In this document: piece by piece, positions 1 through 8,990 of the stretch
How positions within the stretch are numbered: the first letter of the stretch is position 1
Layout of the letters: every line of letters starts with the position of its first letter
Source of the DNA: SAR92 clade bacterium
GTDB taxonomy: Bacteria > Pseudomonadota > Gammaproteobacteria > Pseudomonadales > Porticoccaceae
Direction: 5' to 3'
NCBI GenBank assembly: GCA_014381985.1
Contig: JACNKP010000019.1
Span: forward strand, 1-49,780
DNA length: 49,780 nucleotides
Program-made: the position numbers and the translations under genes
Notes under the pieces: generated by a model
The model's database searches: none
Told to the model about the DNA's origin: nothing
The model's input: the letters and a program-made list of their open reading frames with translations, nothing else

Positions 1-341
1 TACTTTATTAACTTGGCCAAGCGACGCTTTGACCACCACCACGCCATCCCCGTTTCCATAATCGCGATACCCATGCTAATAAAGTTATCTCTAAGCATTT
101 TTTGTTTTTCAGCAATCATTTTGTCTGGGAAGCATATTTCGATGTTGCGTTTAGCAATATGCTTACGCCTACTAGGAAGTGAATGAACAAGAAGGCCTAT
201 CGCCTTACCCGTCATCAGTAAGATAGGAAAGGGTAAAATGGTAATAAAACGCCATAATCCGAAGGCCAGCCAGATCGGCCAATGCTTTGGATGCAATAAT
301 TCAAACCGAAATTTCGCGGCCTTGGACTCGTTAGAATTCAA
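1..341 (-). CDS. lpxL: Lipid A lauroyl/acyl-acyltransferase, N-terminal part (LpxL/HtrB family)
   Basis: This reading frame is open from a TTG at 339-341 to the window edge, giving about 113 residues. The product begins MNSNESKAAK and contains LLHPKHWPIWLAFGLWR, a hydrophobic stretch (about 30-50), then RNIEICFPDK and MGIAIMETGMAWWW. This order (HPxxWPxW, membrane anchor, RRxxxxRNxxxCFP, ExxxxWWW) is typical of the N-terminus of LpxL/HtrB inner-membrane enzymes, which transfer a secondary acyl chain to the lipid A precursor. The HX4D catalytic motif would lie outside the window. The gene starts only 12 bases after the fabV stop, and an AAGG that overlaps that stop is the likely ribosome binding site. 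LpxP or another paralogue cannot be excluded from the fragment. Confidence 0.82.
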   Translation of the reverse strand, partial: MNSNESKAAKFRFELLHPKHWPIWLAFGLWRFITILPFPILLMTGKAIGLLVHSLPSRRKHIAKRNIEICFPDKMIAEKQKMLRDNFISMGIAIMETGMAWWWSKRRLAKLIK

Positions 342-353
342 AATGTCTGTACC

Positions 354-1541
354 TTAAACGAGGTGCGCAATGTCCACCTCAGGATTTACATCTGCTTCAT
401 AATCGATACCGGGAATATCAAAGCCGAAAAGAGCCAAAAATTCATGCTTGTACCCAGCAAAATCGGTTAACTGCTTAAGATTATCAGTGGAAATCTTTGC
501 CCAAGACTGAGCTACAGCAGCCTGTATTTCTGGTCGCAGCTCAAGTTCATCCATCCTGAGCCTGCCCTCCTCATCAAATCGAGGTGTCTCTGCGTACAGT
601 CCTTCAGTGAATAGGCGATAAAGCTGCTCGATACAGCCCTCGTGGCTACCGTCAGCTTTCATTTCACGAAATAACATCGCTAAATAGAGCGGCATTATCG
701 GGATAGCTGAGCTCGACTGTGTAACCACTGCCTTTAACACGGATACACGAGCATCTCCGCCGCTTAAAGCTAAGGCTTCTCTAATGGAGATTACCTTAGT
801 ATCAAGATCTTTCTTCGCCTGGCCAATCGTGCCATCCCAATAAAGATCCCAAGTCATTTTCTCGCCAATATAAGTAAAGGCCGTAGTTTTGGCCCCTTTG
901 GCAAGAACCCCAGCGTTGCCTAAGGCATCCAGCCACATCTGCCAGTCCTCGCCCCCCATGACTGCTACTGTATCTTCAATCTCTTGCTCACTAGCAGCTT
1001 CAAGACTAAATTCCTGAATGGTTTCCTTATCAGTATTGATACCACGCATACTGATGTTTTTACCTACTGGTTTTAATGTCGAGTTGAACACTTCTCCTGT
1101 TTTAGGGTGCTGACGCCGCGGTGCAGCTAGGCTATAAATGACTAAGTCAATCTGACCAAGATCTGCCTTGATAGTCTCAATGGCTCGCTGCTTCACCTCG
1201 TCGGAGAAAGCATCACCGTTGATACTCTTAGCATAGATACCGCTGGCATCAGCATGCTTATGGAATGCCGCACTGTTATACCAACCAGCAGTCCCAGGCT
1301 TGCGCTCAGTTCCTGGCTTTTCAAAAAATACACCTAGTGTCGCAGCGCCACAACCGAAAGCGGCTGTAATGCGAGCAGATAGCCCATATCCTGTTGAACT
1401 ACCAATCACAAGTACTCGTTTCGGACCCGCAATCGGCTCTTGGCGCTTAATATAGTTAATTTGCTCTACAACGTTATTTTCGCAACCGACGGGATGGCTG
1501 GTAATACACATGAATCCTCTTACACGAGGCTTAATAATCAT
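354..1541 (-). CDS. fabV: Enoyl-[acyl-carrier-protein] reductase FabV
   Basis: FabV catalyses the last, NADH-dependent reduction of each fatty-acid elongation cycle and is the triclosan-tolerant alternative to FabI. The 395-residue length matches the family. The start [10 protein letters not shown] followed by HPVGC is the family N-terminus. A dinucleotide-binding segment with [11 protein letters not shown] lies near residues 47-57. The family's Y-X8-K catalytic pair is present as Y234 and K243 ([10 protein letters not shown]). The C-terminus keeps the [10 protein letters not shown] segment. The lpxL-type gene follows on the same strand, so membrane lipid and lipid A acylation genes are probably cotranscribed. 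A perfect TATAAT at 1626-1631 on this strand, with a poor -35, is the best promoter candidate that I see upstream. Confidence 0.96.
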   Translation of the reverse strand: MIIKPRVRGFMCITSHPVGCENNVVEQINYIKRQEPIAGPKRVLVIGSSTGYGLSARITAAFGCGAATLGVFFEKPGTERKPGTAGWYNSAAFHKHADASGIYAKSINGDAFSDEVKQRAIETIKADLGQIDLVIYSLAAPRRQHPKTGEVFNSTLKPVGKNISMRGINTDKETIQEFSLEAASEQEIEDTVAVMGGEDWQMWLDALGNAGVLAKGAKTTAFTYIGEKMTWDLYWDGTIGQAKKDLDTKVISIREALALSGGDARVSVLKAVVTQSSSAIPIMPLYLAMLFREMKADGSHEGCIEQLYRLFTEGLYAETPRFDEEGRLRMDELELRPEIQAAVAQSWAKISTDNLKQLTDFAGYKHEFLALFGFDIPGIDYEADVNPEVDIAHLV

Positions 1542-1799
1542 TCAATATCTCTCCATCTGAAGGGGTTATACCTTATGACAGCAATGATACCCTAATGCCC
1601 CCCTATCCCGTAAGATTAGAATAAAATTATACGTAAATGATCAGCTTTTAATCTCTGTCCGTAAACTACCGTAGCAGTAATATCTCTTCATCCAATTGTA
1701 TCCGTGTGTAGTGGCCGTAGAATCACTACAATGCCGTATGGAGCGTAATGGTCACAAGCCAATAAAGCGCGTTAAAAACACATTGAGAACAGCATAACC

Positions 1800-2882
1800 A
1801 TGACTAAATCTGACAAACTATCCTACCCCTTTTTAAGGTCTAGCTTTTTACAGGCTCTAGAGGAAAGTGGGAGTGTTTCAGCAGATACTGGTTGGACACC
1901 TATACATTTACAGTTGGAAGAGGAAAGTGACCATTTTTTTATGCCGCTGTATCTAAAAGAGCACTCGATGGGCGAGTATGTTTTTGATCACGCTTGGGCC
2001 AATGCATACCACCAGAATGGTCTTGAGTATTACCCCAAACTGGTTACCGCCGTACCCTTCACTCCGTCTACTGGCGCCAGAGTGAGAAGTCATAGTCGAC
2101 TAGGCAGACGGCAGTGTATTCATTTTTTGGATGAGGTCATAAAACTAGCCAACGAAGTAGAAGCTTCAAGCTGGCACTTGCTATTCCCTAGCCCAGAAGA
2201 ACTAGCTCTATTTGATGACCCCCGACTGCTTAAGCGTAGTGGCGTTCAATATCATTGGCTCAACCGGGAGTATGATGATTTTGACGCTTTCTTAAGTTCC
2301 ATGACCTCTCGAAAGCGAAAAATGATACGTAAAGAGAGATCCGAGGTTGTCAAACAAGACATCACCGTTGAAGTCCTTGTTGGGGACGAAATAAAGGCCG
2401 ATATTTGGGGCCTCTTTTATCGTTTGTATGAGCGTACCTACGCTAAGCGAAATGGCACTAAAGGCTACCTGACCCAGGGGTTTTTCATGCAAATAGCTGC
2501 GACTATGCCCGAGCAAATAGCGATGGCAGTTGCCACTAAGGAGAACCAACCCATTGCCTGTGCGTTATACCTGTTTGACAATGACACGCTCTACGGACGC
2601 TACTGGGGTAGCCTTGAGGAGTTCCCCTACCTGCATTTTGAACTATGCTATTACCGAGGGATCGAATTTGCTATTGAGAAAGGCCTTAGCCGTTATGATG
2701 CTGGTGCCCAGGGTGAGCACAAATTGGTACGGGGCTTTGAGCCGGTTAAAACTCATTCTCTTCACTGGATCAAGCATCCAGAATTTAAAGACGCTATTGC
2801 TCGCTATCTGAAATCTGAAGATGTCGGTATCGAGCAACATATTGAGCAAGCGATTGAAATGCTACCGTTTAAAAAGAGCTAA
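1800..2882 (+). CDS. FemAB-like GNAT-fold N-acyltransferase (COG3146-type)
   Basis: The 360-residue protein belongs to a family annotated as GNAT or peptidogalycan-biosynthesis/FemAB-like (PF04339 type, recognised from overall pattern). Conserved-looking landmarks are ESGSVSADTGW near the N-terminus, PLYLKEHSMGEYVFDHAWANAY (about 50-70), YYPKLVTAVPFTP, GTKGYLTQGFF in the middle, YGRYWG, FELCYYRGIEFAIEKGL and YDAGAQGEHKLVRGFEP near the end. There is no signal peptide, so it is expected to be cytoplasmic. FemAB relatives add amino acids to cell-wall precursors, but the substrate of this subfamily is not established. It is divergent from fabV across a 258-base gap and runs tail-to-tail with the glyoxalase-like gene. 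Confidence 0.8.
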   Translation: MTKSDKLSYPFLRSSFLQALEESGSVSADTGWTPIHLQLEEESDHFFMPLYLKEHSMGEYVFDHAWANAYHQNGLEYYPKLVTAVPFTPSTGARVRSHSRLGRRQCIHFLDEVIKLANEVEASSWHLLFPSPEELALFDDPRLLKRSGVQYHWLNREYDDFDAFLSSMTSRKRKMIRKERSEVVKQDITVEVLVGDEIKADIWGLFYRLYERTYAKRNGTKGYLTQGFFMQIAATMPEQIAMAVATKENQPIACALYLFDNDTLYGRYWGSLEEFPYLHFELCYYRGIEFAIEKGLSRYDAGAQGEHKLVRGFEPVKTHSLHWIKHPEFKDAIARYLKSEDVGIEQHIEQAIEMLPFKKS

Positions 2883-2896
2883 ATAACGTCGCGAGA

Positions 2897-3337
2897 CTAC
2901 CACTCGCCGACATTGCTCATTGAAGCCCAGGGCTCCTTAATAGGCAGTCGCGGTCCAGCCTGCAGTAACTCGATCGAGATATTGTCAGGTGACCGAATAA
3001 AAGCCATGTGCCCATCACGCGGCGGGCGATTGAGAACCACGCCACTATCCGCAAGTTTCTGACACGTATGGTAAATATCAGCTACCCGAAACGCGAGATG
3101 ACCAAAGTTTCTGCCCCCAGAATAAGCCTCAGCATCCCAGTTATAGGTGAGTTCTATTAATGGTGATTGAGTGGAGGCAGCCGTGTCCACGTCATCTGGA
3201 GCCGCAAGATAAACTAGCGTGAAACGCCCCGCCTTACTGTCGTACCGCGAGACCTCAACTAACCCTAATGATCCACAATAGAAGCCAAGTGAAACATCAA
3301 GTTCACGCACACGAACCATCGTATGTAAAAACTGCAT
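2897..3337 (-). CDS. gloA: Glyoxalase I-like VOC metalloenzyme
   Basis: The 146-residue protein has the single VOC-module pair of a small bacterial lactoylglutathione lyase, which isomerises the methylglyoxal-glutathione hemithioacetal to S-lactoylglutathione. Candidate metal ligands sit in the expected places: H5 in MQFLHTMVRV, the E of LIELTYN, the H of NFGHLAFRV and the E of ISIELLQ. The segment SLGFYCGSLGLVEVSRYDS matches the usual RVxDLDxSLxFY..LG pattern. It is somewhat longer than E. coli GloA, with a C-terminal tail ending in GEW. It is 27 bases downstream of aceF on the same strand. The symbol is a family-level assignment; another VOC enzyme remains possible. Confidence 0.8.
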   Translation of the reverse strand: MQFLHTMVRVRELDVSLGFYCGSLGLVEVSRYDSKAGRFTLVYLAAPDDVDTAASTQSPLIELTYNWDAEAYSGGRNFGHLAFRVADIYHTCQKLADSGVVLNRPPRDGHMAFIRSPDNISIELLQAGPRLPIKEPWASMSNVGEW

Positions 3338-3364
3338 GACTACCTCTGTATTAGAGCTAAAGAA

Positions 3365-4672
3365 TCACAGTGCCAAATATCGGATATCACTTAAATATTT
3401 AACAATATCGGTCACAAAGCGTCCTGCGTCACCACCATTGACAAGCCGATGGTCATAAGAAAGCGCCAATGGAAGCATAAGCCTTGGTTCGAAAGTATCG
3501 CCGTTCCAAACAGGCTTTATTTGGGATTTGGAAACACCCAAAATACCAGCCTCAGGTGCGTTCACAATAGGCGTAAATCCGTTGCCGCCAATGGCTCCAA
3601 GGCTCGATAAACTAAAACATCCGCCCTGCATATCGGACGGTTTGAGTTTGCCGTCCCGGGCCTTAGCTGCCAGGTTAGCTACATCCGCAGCGATTTCCCA
3701 TATCCCTTTCTCATCAGCATTGCAAATAACGGGAACTACCAAGCCTCGAGGAGTATCAACAGCCATCCCGATATTGCAGTAACTCTTTTGGATATAGTGC
3801 TCTCCGTCTGAGGCTAGAGACCGATTAAACACAGGGTTAGCATTAAGAGCCATCGCTATGCCTTTAATAATGAACGCAACGGGCGTTATGCGAACACCTC
3901 TGGCTTCACCTTCCGCCTTAAGCGACTTTCTAAAGCTCTCTAAATCAGTAATATCTGCGCCATCAAAGTGGGTGACATGTGGCACGTTTAACCAGTTTCG
4001 ATGCATGTTAGCCGCGGTCAATTTCTGTATTTTAGTTAACTTTACAGACTCTATCGGACCAAACTGGCTGAAATCAATACTTGGAATAGCTGGGATTGCA
4101 CTACCTTTAACGACCTCATTACCTGCAACACTGGTTAGTTTGCCTTTAACATAGGCGTCAATATCATCTTTTATGATACGACCTCGCGGGCCACTTCCAA
4201 CAACGGAATCTAAGGTAACCCCCAATTCTCGAGCCATCAACCTTACCGAAGGCCCCGCATAAATTTCAGTTCCTGACTCACCTCCGCCTGACGGTTCCGC
4301 GACTGTAAGGGCCGCAACCGGTTCTATGGCCACTGGTTCAGGAGAAGACTCAATCACGGGCGTTTCTGCTTTAGACTGTATTTCTTCAACTTGCACGGAC
4401 TCTTCAGGCTGTGGCTCAGAAGCCGATTCTGGCGAAGCGACTTCAAGCTCAACAATTGGATCGCCGACTTTAACCGTATCACCCTCAGCCACTAAGTACT
4501 TCACTAGCTGGCCAGCAATTGGCGAAGGCACATCCATCGTCGCTTTGTCTGATTCCAGGACTACTATCGAGTCCTCGGCTGCAATATTATCACCCTGAGC
4601 TAAACTCAGTTCGATAACATCAACCGTTTCAGCACCACCCAAGTCGGGAACTCTAATAATTTCTATAGCCAC
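3365..4672 (-). CDS. aceF: Pyruvate dehydrogenase E2, dihydrolipoyllysine acetyltransferase
   Basis: E2 is the core of the pyruvate dehydrogenase complex and transfers acetyl groups from lipoyl-lysine to CoA. Domains in order are one lipoyl domain (about 1-78, lipoylated K43 in ESDKATMDVPSP), an acidic Pro/Glu-rich linker (80-135), a peripheral-subunit-binding domain (about 139-175, SVRLMARELGVTLDSV..GSGPRGRI) and a catalytic domain to residue 435. The active-site motif is SYDHRLVNGG with H408 and N412; the N is the Azotobacter-type variant of DHRxxDG. A single lipoyl domain makes it shorter than E. coli AceF, which has three. It lies 57 bases after aceE. No lpd (E3) follows, so E3 must be encoded elsewhere. 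Confidence 0.96.
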   Translation of the reverse strand: MAIEIIRVPDLGGAETVDVIELSLAQGDNIAAEDSIVVLESDKATMDVPSPIAGQLVKYLVAEGDTVKVGDPIVELEVASPESASEPQPEESVQVEEIQSKAETPVIESSPEPVAIEPVAALTVAEPSGGGESGTEIYAGPSVRLMARELGVTLDSVVGSGPRGRIIKDDIDAYVKGKLTSVAGNEVVKGSAIPAIPSIDFSQFGPIESVKLTKIQKLTAANMHRNWLNVPHVTHFDGADITDLESFRKSLKAEGEARGVRITPVAFIIKGIAMALNANPVFNRSLASDGEHYIQKSYCNIGMAVDTPRGLVVPVICNADEKGIWEIAADVANLAAKARDGKLKPSDMQGGCFSLSSLGAIGGNGFTPIVNAPEAGILGVSKSQIKPVWNGDTFEPRLMLPLALSYDHRLVNGGDAGRFVTDIVKYLSDIRYLAL

Positions 4673-4729
4673 TCATTTATCCTTTATTTCAATTCAATGC
4701 TAACCCACTACGATACGCATAAACAACAA

Positions 4730-7393
4730 TTACATATTCAGAGGATTGATTTTTTCAGAATCTATACCAAACTTAGTGATTGCTTCTGACACGACTGAAG
4801 CTTCAATCACTCCAGTATCTGCAAGGCCCTTAAGTGCCGATACCGTAATAAAATATCGATCGACTTCAAAAAAGCTTCTCAATGCGACTCTGCTGTCACT
4901 GCGGCCAAAGCCGTCGGTACCCAAAACATGAAGCGGGCTATCAATATAACGACGTAATTGCTCCCCATAAGCCTTCATATAGTCAGTGGCTATCACTACG
5001 GGCTCAGAAATACCCTCTAGTTGGGTCTCTACATAGCCCTTTCTCTGCGTCTCCGTTGGGTGTAATAAATTCCACCTATCAACGTCTTGTCCATCTCTAA
5101 CCAATTCATTGACACTGGTAAGACTCCATATGTCAGCGGTAACATCATAGCTTTCTTGTAGTATAGCTGCGGCGGCAACCACTTCATTTAGAATGGTTCC
5201 GGCTCCCATCAACGTTACCTTATTATGCTGCTTGGCTTTATCGTAAGGGAACTGAGATCGCATTAAGGGATACATCCCTTTGATAATACCGTCCTCAACG
5301 CCTTCCGGCATGGCAGGCTGAACATAATTTTCATTCATAGTCGTAAGGTAATAGAAGTAGTTCTGTTTCTCTTCAAACATGCATTTCAGGCCACTCTGGA
5401 CGATAACCGCAAGTTCATAGCTATAGGTTGCATCATAGCTCTTACAATTAGGAATGGTATTGGCCAAGATAAGGCTATGTCCATCCTGATGCTGAAGCCC
5501 TTCGCCATTAAGAGTAGTACGGCCTGCCGTGGCCCCAATTAAAAACCCTCTCGCTTGACTATCGCCTGCGGCCCACGCTAAATCACCAATCCGCTGAAAA
5601 CCAAACATGGAGTAAAAGATATAAAACGGAATCATAGGGTAACTATTAGTACTGTACGATGTGGCAAGCGCCAACCATGCGGACATAGCGCCGGCCTCAT
5701 TGATGCCCTCTTCTAAGATAACGCCCTTCTTATCTTCTTTGTAATACATAATTTGTTCATGATCATGAGGTACATACTGTTGGCCAACAGAGGTATAAAT
5801 ACCAAGCTGCCTAAACATACCCTCCATGCCAAACGTGCGAGCTTCATCAGGCACAATGGGGACCACATTTTTACCTATATTCTTGTCTTTCACCAATGTG
5901 GACAAGACTCTGACAAAGGCCATAGTGGTCGATATCTCTCGCTTACCGCTACTGGCTAGCTGCTTTTCAAAGACTTTAAGATCGGGAACATTCATGGCCT
6001 CGAATTCGGACTTACGGGCCGGAAGTGGTCCCCCAAGTGTCTCCCGCCGACGGTTCATGTATGTTAGTTCCGGGCTGTCTTCTGCAGGACGGTAATAGGG
6101 GACAGTCTCCAATTGCTCATCAGAGATGGGTATTCCGAATCTATCTCTAAAGCGCCGAAGATTTTCAACATCAAGTTTTTTAACGGAATGAGTGTCATTG
6201 GCAGCTTGGCCGCCCTGTCCTAACCCATAACCCTTAACGGTCTGCGCAAGAATCACCGTAGGCTTGCCTTTATTAGCAACAGCCTCTGAGTAAGCAGCAT
6301 AGACCTTATAGGGGTCATGACCACCCCTATTTAGACCCATAATCTGCTCGTCGGTTAGATCCTTAACCAGTTCTAGCAGTTCCGGATACTTCCCGAAAAA
6401 ATGCTCTCTGGTATACGCGCCACCATTGTATTTATAATTCTGGAGTTCTCCATCACAGACCTCGTTCATACGCTGAAGCAATAATCCGCTTTTATCTCTT
6501 TCTATTAACGCATCCCAGTGACGGCCCCAAATTACTTTGATTACATTCCAGCCAGCGCCCCTGAACGCACCCTCCAGTTCTTGAATGATTTTTCCGTTAC
6601 CACGTACCGGTCCATCTAGCCGCTGTAAGTTACAATTAATGACAAATATCAGATTTTCTAGCCCTTCTCTACCCGCCAATGATATTGCTCCGAGAGTTTC
6701 AGGTTCATCACACTCCCCATCACCAAGAAATGCCCAAACCTTTCTGTCTCCTCGAGCGACTAGACCTCGAGCGGACAGGTAACGCATCACATGAGCCTGG
6801 TATATGGCCTGAATGGGGCCCAAACCCATTGAAACAGTTGGAAACTGCCAATAGTCTGGCATCAGCCATGGATGAGGGTACGAGGAAAGTCCCGAGCCAT
6901 CGACTTCTCGCCTAAAATTATCCAGCTGACTTACGCTTAAACGCCCTTCCAAGAAAGAACGAGCATACATTCCCGGTGAGCTATGACCCTGGAAAAAAAC
7001 CAGATCACCCAAGTTGTCGTCTTTAGATCCTCTAAAAAAGTAATTAAAGCCCACATCGTAAAGCGTTGCTGCGGAGGAGAAACTAGCAATATGACCGCCA
7101 ATACCATCACTTTGCGTGTTGGCTCGCATCACCATCGCAAGTGCATTCCATCTAACTAAGGACCTAATGCGGCGCTCCATAAACAGATCCCCAGGCATCA
7201 CTTTCTCTTGGTCAACCGGAATTGTATTTCGGTAGGGGGTAGTAACCGACTGAGGTAGCTGTATTCTATTTTCAGTAGCGTGAGAATGTAAGGCATCTAG
7301 GATATAGCTGGCGCGATCATCACCCTGAGCTCGTCTTATGGAGTCCAGAGCATCTAGCCACTCTTTGGTTTCAGATGGATCTAAATCATGCAT
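4730..7393 (-). CDS. aceE: Pyruvate dehydrogenase E1 component, homodimeric type
   Basis: AceE decarboxylates pyruvate with thiamine diphosphate and passes the acetyl group to lipoyl-E2. The 887-residue length equals that of the E. coli protein. The thiamine diphosphate motif is GDGECDEPETLGAISLA followed by NLIFVINCNLQRLDGP. Also present are SSPGMYARSFLEGRLS, a His-loop segment THSVKKL, and the pyrimidine-domain segments ILEEGINEAGAMSAW and PFYIFYSMFGFQRIGDL. The gene starts a two-gene unit with aceF, and the glyoxalase-like gene may be read through. No pdhR regulator is adjacent and I could not recognise a PdhR operator in the leader, so control is unclear. Confidence 0.98.
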   Translation of the reverse strand: MHDLDPSETKEWLDALDSIRRAQGDDRASYILDALHSHATENRIQLPQSVTTPYRNTIPVDQEKVMPGDLFMERRIRSLVRWNALAMVMRANTQSDGIGGHIASFSSAATLYDVGFNYFFRGSKDDNLGDLVFFQGHSSPGMYARSFLEGRLSVSQLDNFRREVDGSGLSSYPHPWLMPDYWQFPTVSMGLGPIQAIYQAHVMRYLSARGLVARGDRKVWAFLGDGECDEPETLGAISLAGREGLENLIFVINCNLQRLDGPVRGNGKIIQELEGAFRGAGWNVIKVIWGRHWDALIERDKSGLLLQRMNEVCDGELQNYKYNGGAYTREHFFGKYPELLELVKDLTDEQIMGLNRGGHDPYKVYAAYSEAVANKGKPTVILAQTVKGYGLGQGGQAANDTHSVKKLDVENLRRFRDRFGIPISDEQLETVPYYRPAEDSPELTYMNRRRETLGGPLPARKSEFEAMNVPDLKVFEKQLASSGKREISTTMAFVRVLSTLVKDKNIGKNVVPIVPDEARTFGMEGMFRQLGIYTSVGQQYVPHDHEQIMYYKEDKKGVILEEGINEAGAMSAWLALATSYSTNSYPMIPFYIFYSMFGFQRIGDLAWAAGDSQARGFLIGATAGRTTLNGEGLQHQDGHSLILANTIPNCKSYDATYSYELAVIVQSGLKCMFEEKQNYFYYLTTMNENYVQPAMPEGVEDGIIKGMYPLMRSQFPYDKAKQHNKVTLMGAGTILNEVVAAAAILQESYDVTADIWSLTSVNELVRDGQDVDRWNLLHPTETQRKGYVETQLEGISEPVVIATDYMKAYGEQLRRYIDSPLHVLGTDGFGRSDSRVALRSFFEVDRYFITVSALKGLADTGVIEASVVSEAITKFGIDSEKINPLNM

Positions 7394-7715
7394 GGTCTAT
7401 TCCCTAACGCTGGCCTATTAGATGGTATTTTCCTACAGCGGTAAAGGCAACGCACTAACAGCCTGAATCGAGGGAAAATAACCGCTCTTTGAAGGCGTGT
7501 AGTATAACTACAAAAAATAGCGAATTAAAGCTACTTTTAAAGTGCCTTGATTGGCGAGGTAATACCATTTACCCCTAAGTCCCTGTATAATATGACTTAA
7601 ATTTTTTTTTAAAATATAGTGACAGTTAGTAAAATTACATATATGAGGGTTTAAAACAAACTAATCAGCTGATGGGAAGAGATCCAGCCCAACATTTGGC
7701 CTGTAAAAGCCCTAC
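7394..7715. other. Intergenic region upstream of aceE
   Basis: This stretch of about 320 bases separates the 3' end of the perM-type gene from aceE and contains no supported gene. It is AT-rich near 7601-7616, where ten consecutive T (A on the aceE strand) sit next to AAAATATA. On the aceE strand a TATTAT/TATACA cluster around 7584-7593 follows the A-tract, so a promoter with an upstream A-tract is plausible, but no good -35 hexamer is visible. No hairpin with a T-run was seen for the perM-type gene. Confidence 0.4.
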
Positions 7716-8789
7716 TTACCCTTCTGAAATATCTTCAACCGCTGAGCCGTCCGGCCAAGCGTTAAAAACGGCTTTGACCAAAGTCGCTAAGGGGATCGCA
7801 AAAAATACGCCCCAAAAACCCCAAATACCACCGAAAAGTAGGACCGCCACGATAATCGCGATTGGATGTAGATTTACCACTTCAGAAAACAAAAGCGGCA
7901 CAAGTACGTTTCCATCGAAAAACTGAATAACGCCATAGGTAAAAAACAACCACAAGAACTCAGCGGAATAACCCCATTGCATATATCCCACGAGCAATAC
8001 AGGCAAGGTTACAACGCTCGCCCCGATATAGGGTATCAGTACCGAGAGCCCTACTAGAAGCGCTAATAACGCGGCGTAATTGAGGCCTAGTAGCAGAAAC
8101 GCGCCGAAGGATAATGAACCCACGATCAGAATCTCGATCGCCTTACCTCTAACATAGTTAGCAAACTGAACGTTCATCTCAGACCAAATAATGTTCATGA
8201 CTGGCCGCTTGCGAGGTAAAAGATCTGCTACAAAGGTAAATAATTTTTCTCTATCTTTGAGCATAAAGAAGACCAACACCGGAACTAAAAGTAAATAGAT
8301 CGCCACAGCTAAGAGACTGGGGAAACTGCTGATTGAAAAGGTCAGTATTTGCTCAGCCATGTTAGCAATTTCTTCAGAAATCCGCATAGATAACAACTCG
8401 AACTGATCTACCGTCAAGTAATCGGAATATGTTTCGGGTAGCGTCACTAAAAAAGCCTGGATTCTACTAATAATATTAGGGACTTCGGCAAGCAACAGAG
8501 ACATTTGCCTCCCAACACTAGGCACTAAGCCAACTACGATAGTGATCAAGCCTAGCAGGAAAAGCACGTAAGACGTCACCATAGATACACGAGGTGACAC
8601 GCCAGCACGTTGCAAGGTGTTTACAACACCCTGCAGAAGGAATGATAAAATCAGAGCCGCAAAGACAGGCCCCAAAAATCCGCCAATCGTTGCCATTAGC
8701 GCAAGGGACGCCACCAACATCACAGCCAAAAGGACAGCTTCTTCGTTGCCGAAATAACGACCTAACCACCTATTTAACACTTGCTTCAT
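7716..8789 (-). CDS. perM: AI-2E/PerM family membrane transporter
   Basis: The 357-residue polytopic membrane protein has the AI-2E exporter/permease pattern: paired N-terminal helices (about 18-58, containing GGFLGPVFAALILSFLLQGVV), a helix near 70-90, an amphipathic middle region, then helices from about 150 to 340. The family signature appears as YVRGKAIEILIVGSLSFGAFLLLGLNYAALLALLVGL, LIPYIGA and the C-terminal PIAIIVAVLLFGGIWGFWGVFFAIPLATLVKA. Some family members export signalling molecules or act as Na+/H+ antiporters; the substrate here is unknown. AAGGA seven bases before the ATG supports this start. It is divergent from the bepA-type gene, as perM is in E. coli. Confidence 0.88.
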   Translation of the reverse strand: MKQVLNRWLGRYFGNEEAVLLAVMLVASLALMATIGGFLGPVFAALILSFLLQGVVNTLQRAGVSPRVSMVTSYVLFLLGLITIVVGLVPSVGRQMSLLLAEVPNIISRIQAFLVTLPETYSDYLTVDQFELLSMRISEEIANMAEQILTFSISSFPSLLAVAIYLLLVPVLVFFMLKDREKLFTFVADLLPRKRPVMNIIWSEMNVQFANYVRGKAIEILIVGSLSFGAFLLLGLNYAALLALLVGLSVLIPYIGASVVTLPVLLVGYMQWGYSAEFLWLFFTYGVIQFFDGNVLVPLLFSEVVNLHPIAIIVAVLLFGGIWGFWGVFFAIPLATLVKAVFNAWPDGSAVEDISEG

Positions 8790-8990
8790 GGGCGTTCCTT
8801 AAGAAAAACCACTCAATACAGACCAGTTTAAATTACCTAGTTACTCGTAAACCATTATAAGACATGAAACGAGTCGAAGTTTCAACTGTCCAACATTTAA
8901 CTTATATAAGCTACAAGGGTAGAAATTTTAAATGCCCCGTGTATGCTTGAACTATACAGCCAATTCGACAAAAAAGGGCCTGCGCCGGCT

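Noticed and set aside
3365-4600. AceF catalytic motif DHRLVNG has N where DHRxxDG has D.
   Set aside because: The N variant is normal in Azotobacter-type E2 enzymes and the rest of the domain is intact, so this is not a sign of an inactive enzyme.
7601-7616. Ten-T tract next to A-rich sequence as a possible terminator for the perM-type gene.
   Set aside because: No GC-containing stem precedes it on the relevant strand.
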